From the NCBI GenBank assembly GCA_016550415.1, contig JABXGU010000816.1:1-5135 (forward strand): DNA of 5,135 bases, written 5' to 3'. The notes under the pieces are model-generated. The model did not search any database. It was given only the letters and a program-made list of their open reading frames with translations, and was not told the origin of the DNA. This document shows, one piece after another, positions 5,083 to 5,135 of this stretch. The first letter of the stretch is position 1. The number at the start of each line of letters is the position of its first letter. This DNA is from an archaeon (GTDB taxonomy: Archaea; Asgardarchaeota; Hermodarchaeia; Hermodarchaeales; Hermodarchaeaceae). Made by a program: the position numbers and the translations under genes.

Positions 5083-5135
5083 GTAGAGAGGAGTCTACCA
5101 GTCCGGGGGAGAACACCACGGCTGGAAAGACTCAA
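5083..5135 (+). ncRNA. Candidate structured RNA or structured leader (5' part, truncated)
   Basis: This G+C-rich stretch follows a clear TATA box and contains nested complementary segments. CCAG (5098-5101) and CCG (5103-5105) pair with the continuous CGGCTGG (5119-5125), leaving a single T bulge. GAGTCT (5091-5096) pairs with AGACTC (5128-5133) around that stem. GTAGA (5083-5087) can instead pair with TCTAC (5094-5098), competing for the same bases. No known RNA family was recognised. Two reading frames stay open to the edge but would need TTG starts, so a coding sequence is not excluded. Confidence 0.35.

Noticed and set aside
5083..5135. 5' end of RNase P RNA or SRP RNA
   Set aside because: GGAAAGACTC and AGTCCGGGGG faintly recall the GAGGAAAGTCCGG core of RNase P, but the order and exact bases do not match, and no SRP signature is present. 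Too little sequence remains to decide.

Overview
The window looks archaeal. The evidence is a Cgi121-type KEOPS subunit, a free-standing THUMP-domain protein of the TAN1 group, a CDP-alcohol phosphatidyltransferase with archaetidylinositol-phosphate-synthase-like motifs, a ComB-type phosphatase, TATA boxes about 25-30 bases upstream of starts, few Shine-Dalgarno sites, and oligo-T terminators. The protein styles and moderate base composition suggest a Thermoproteota or Bathyarchaeia-like lineage, but that placement is a guess; the domain-level assignment is firmer.

Left part (1-1636), a tRNA-modification cluster. The window opens inside the 3' part of a forward gene for Cgi121, the KEOPS subunit that holds the tRNA 3' end. 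It converges on a reverse gene for a THUMP RNA-binding protein (391-921). Behind that lies a reverse gene for the threonylcarbamoyl-AMP synthase TsaC/Sua5 (1001-1636). TsaC makes the activated threonylcarbamoyl group and KEOPS places it on A37 of tRNA, so the first and third genes are two steps of one pathway (t6A). THUMP/TAN1 proteins assist another tRNA modification (ac4C in eukaryotes). The two reverse genes are separated by a double oligo-T terminator and a strong TATA box, so they are probably separate transcripts.

Middle part (1693-4135), a forward three-gene run diverging from tsaC. It holds a nucleotidyltransferase with a C-terminal left-handed beta-helix, a membrane CDP-alcohol phosphatidyltransferase with the complete catalytic motif, and a ComB-like 2-phosphosulfolactate phosphatase. 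The gaps are 25 and 30 bases. The first two suggest polar-lipid headgroup synthesis. The third points to sulfonate or coenzyme M chemistry, and its link to the other two is unproven.

Right part (4194-5135). A reverse gene encodes a small protein with an N-terminal winged helix-turn-helix and a C-terminal Rossmann-type domain with a VDVSGGGK motif like that of CARF domains. This is the opposite order to the Csa3-type regulators. Its upstream region (4869-5080) is AT-rich, with short direct repeats and a TATA-like site. The last 50 bases switch to a G+C-rich stretch with nested inverted repeats, just downstream of a clear TATA box and without an ATG. This may be the 5' end of a structured RNA or a structured leader cut by the window edge. 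No CRISPR array, tRNA, rRNA or insertion sequence was seen.
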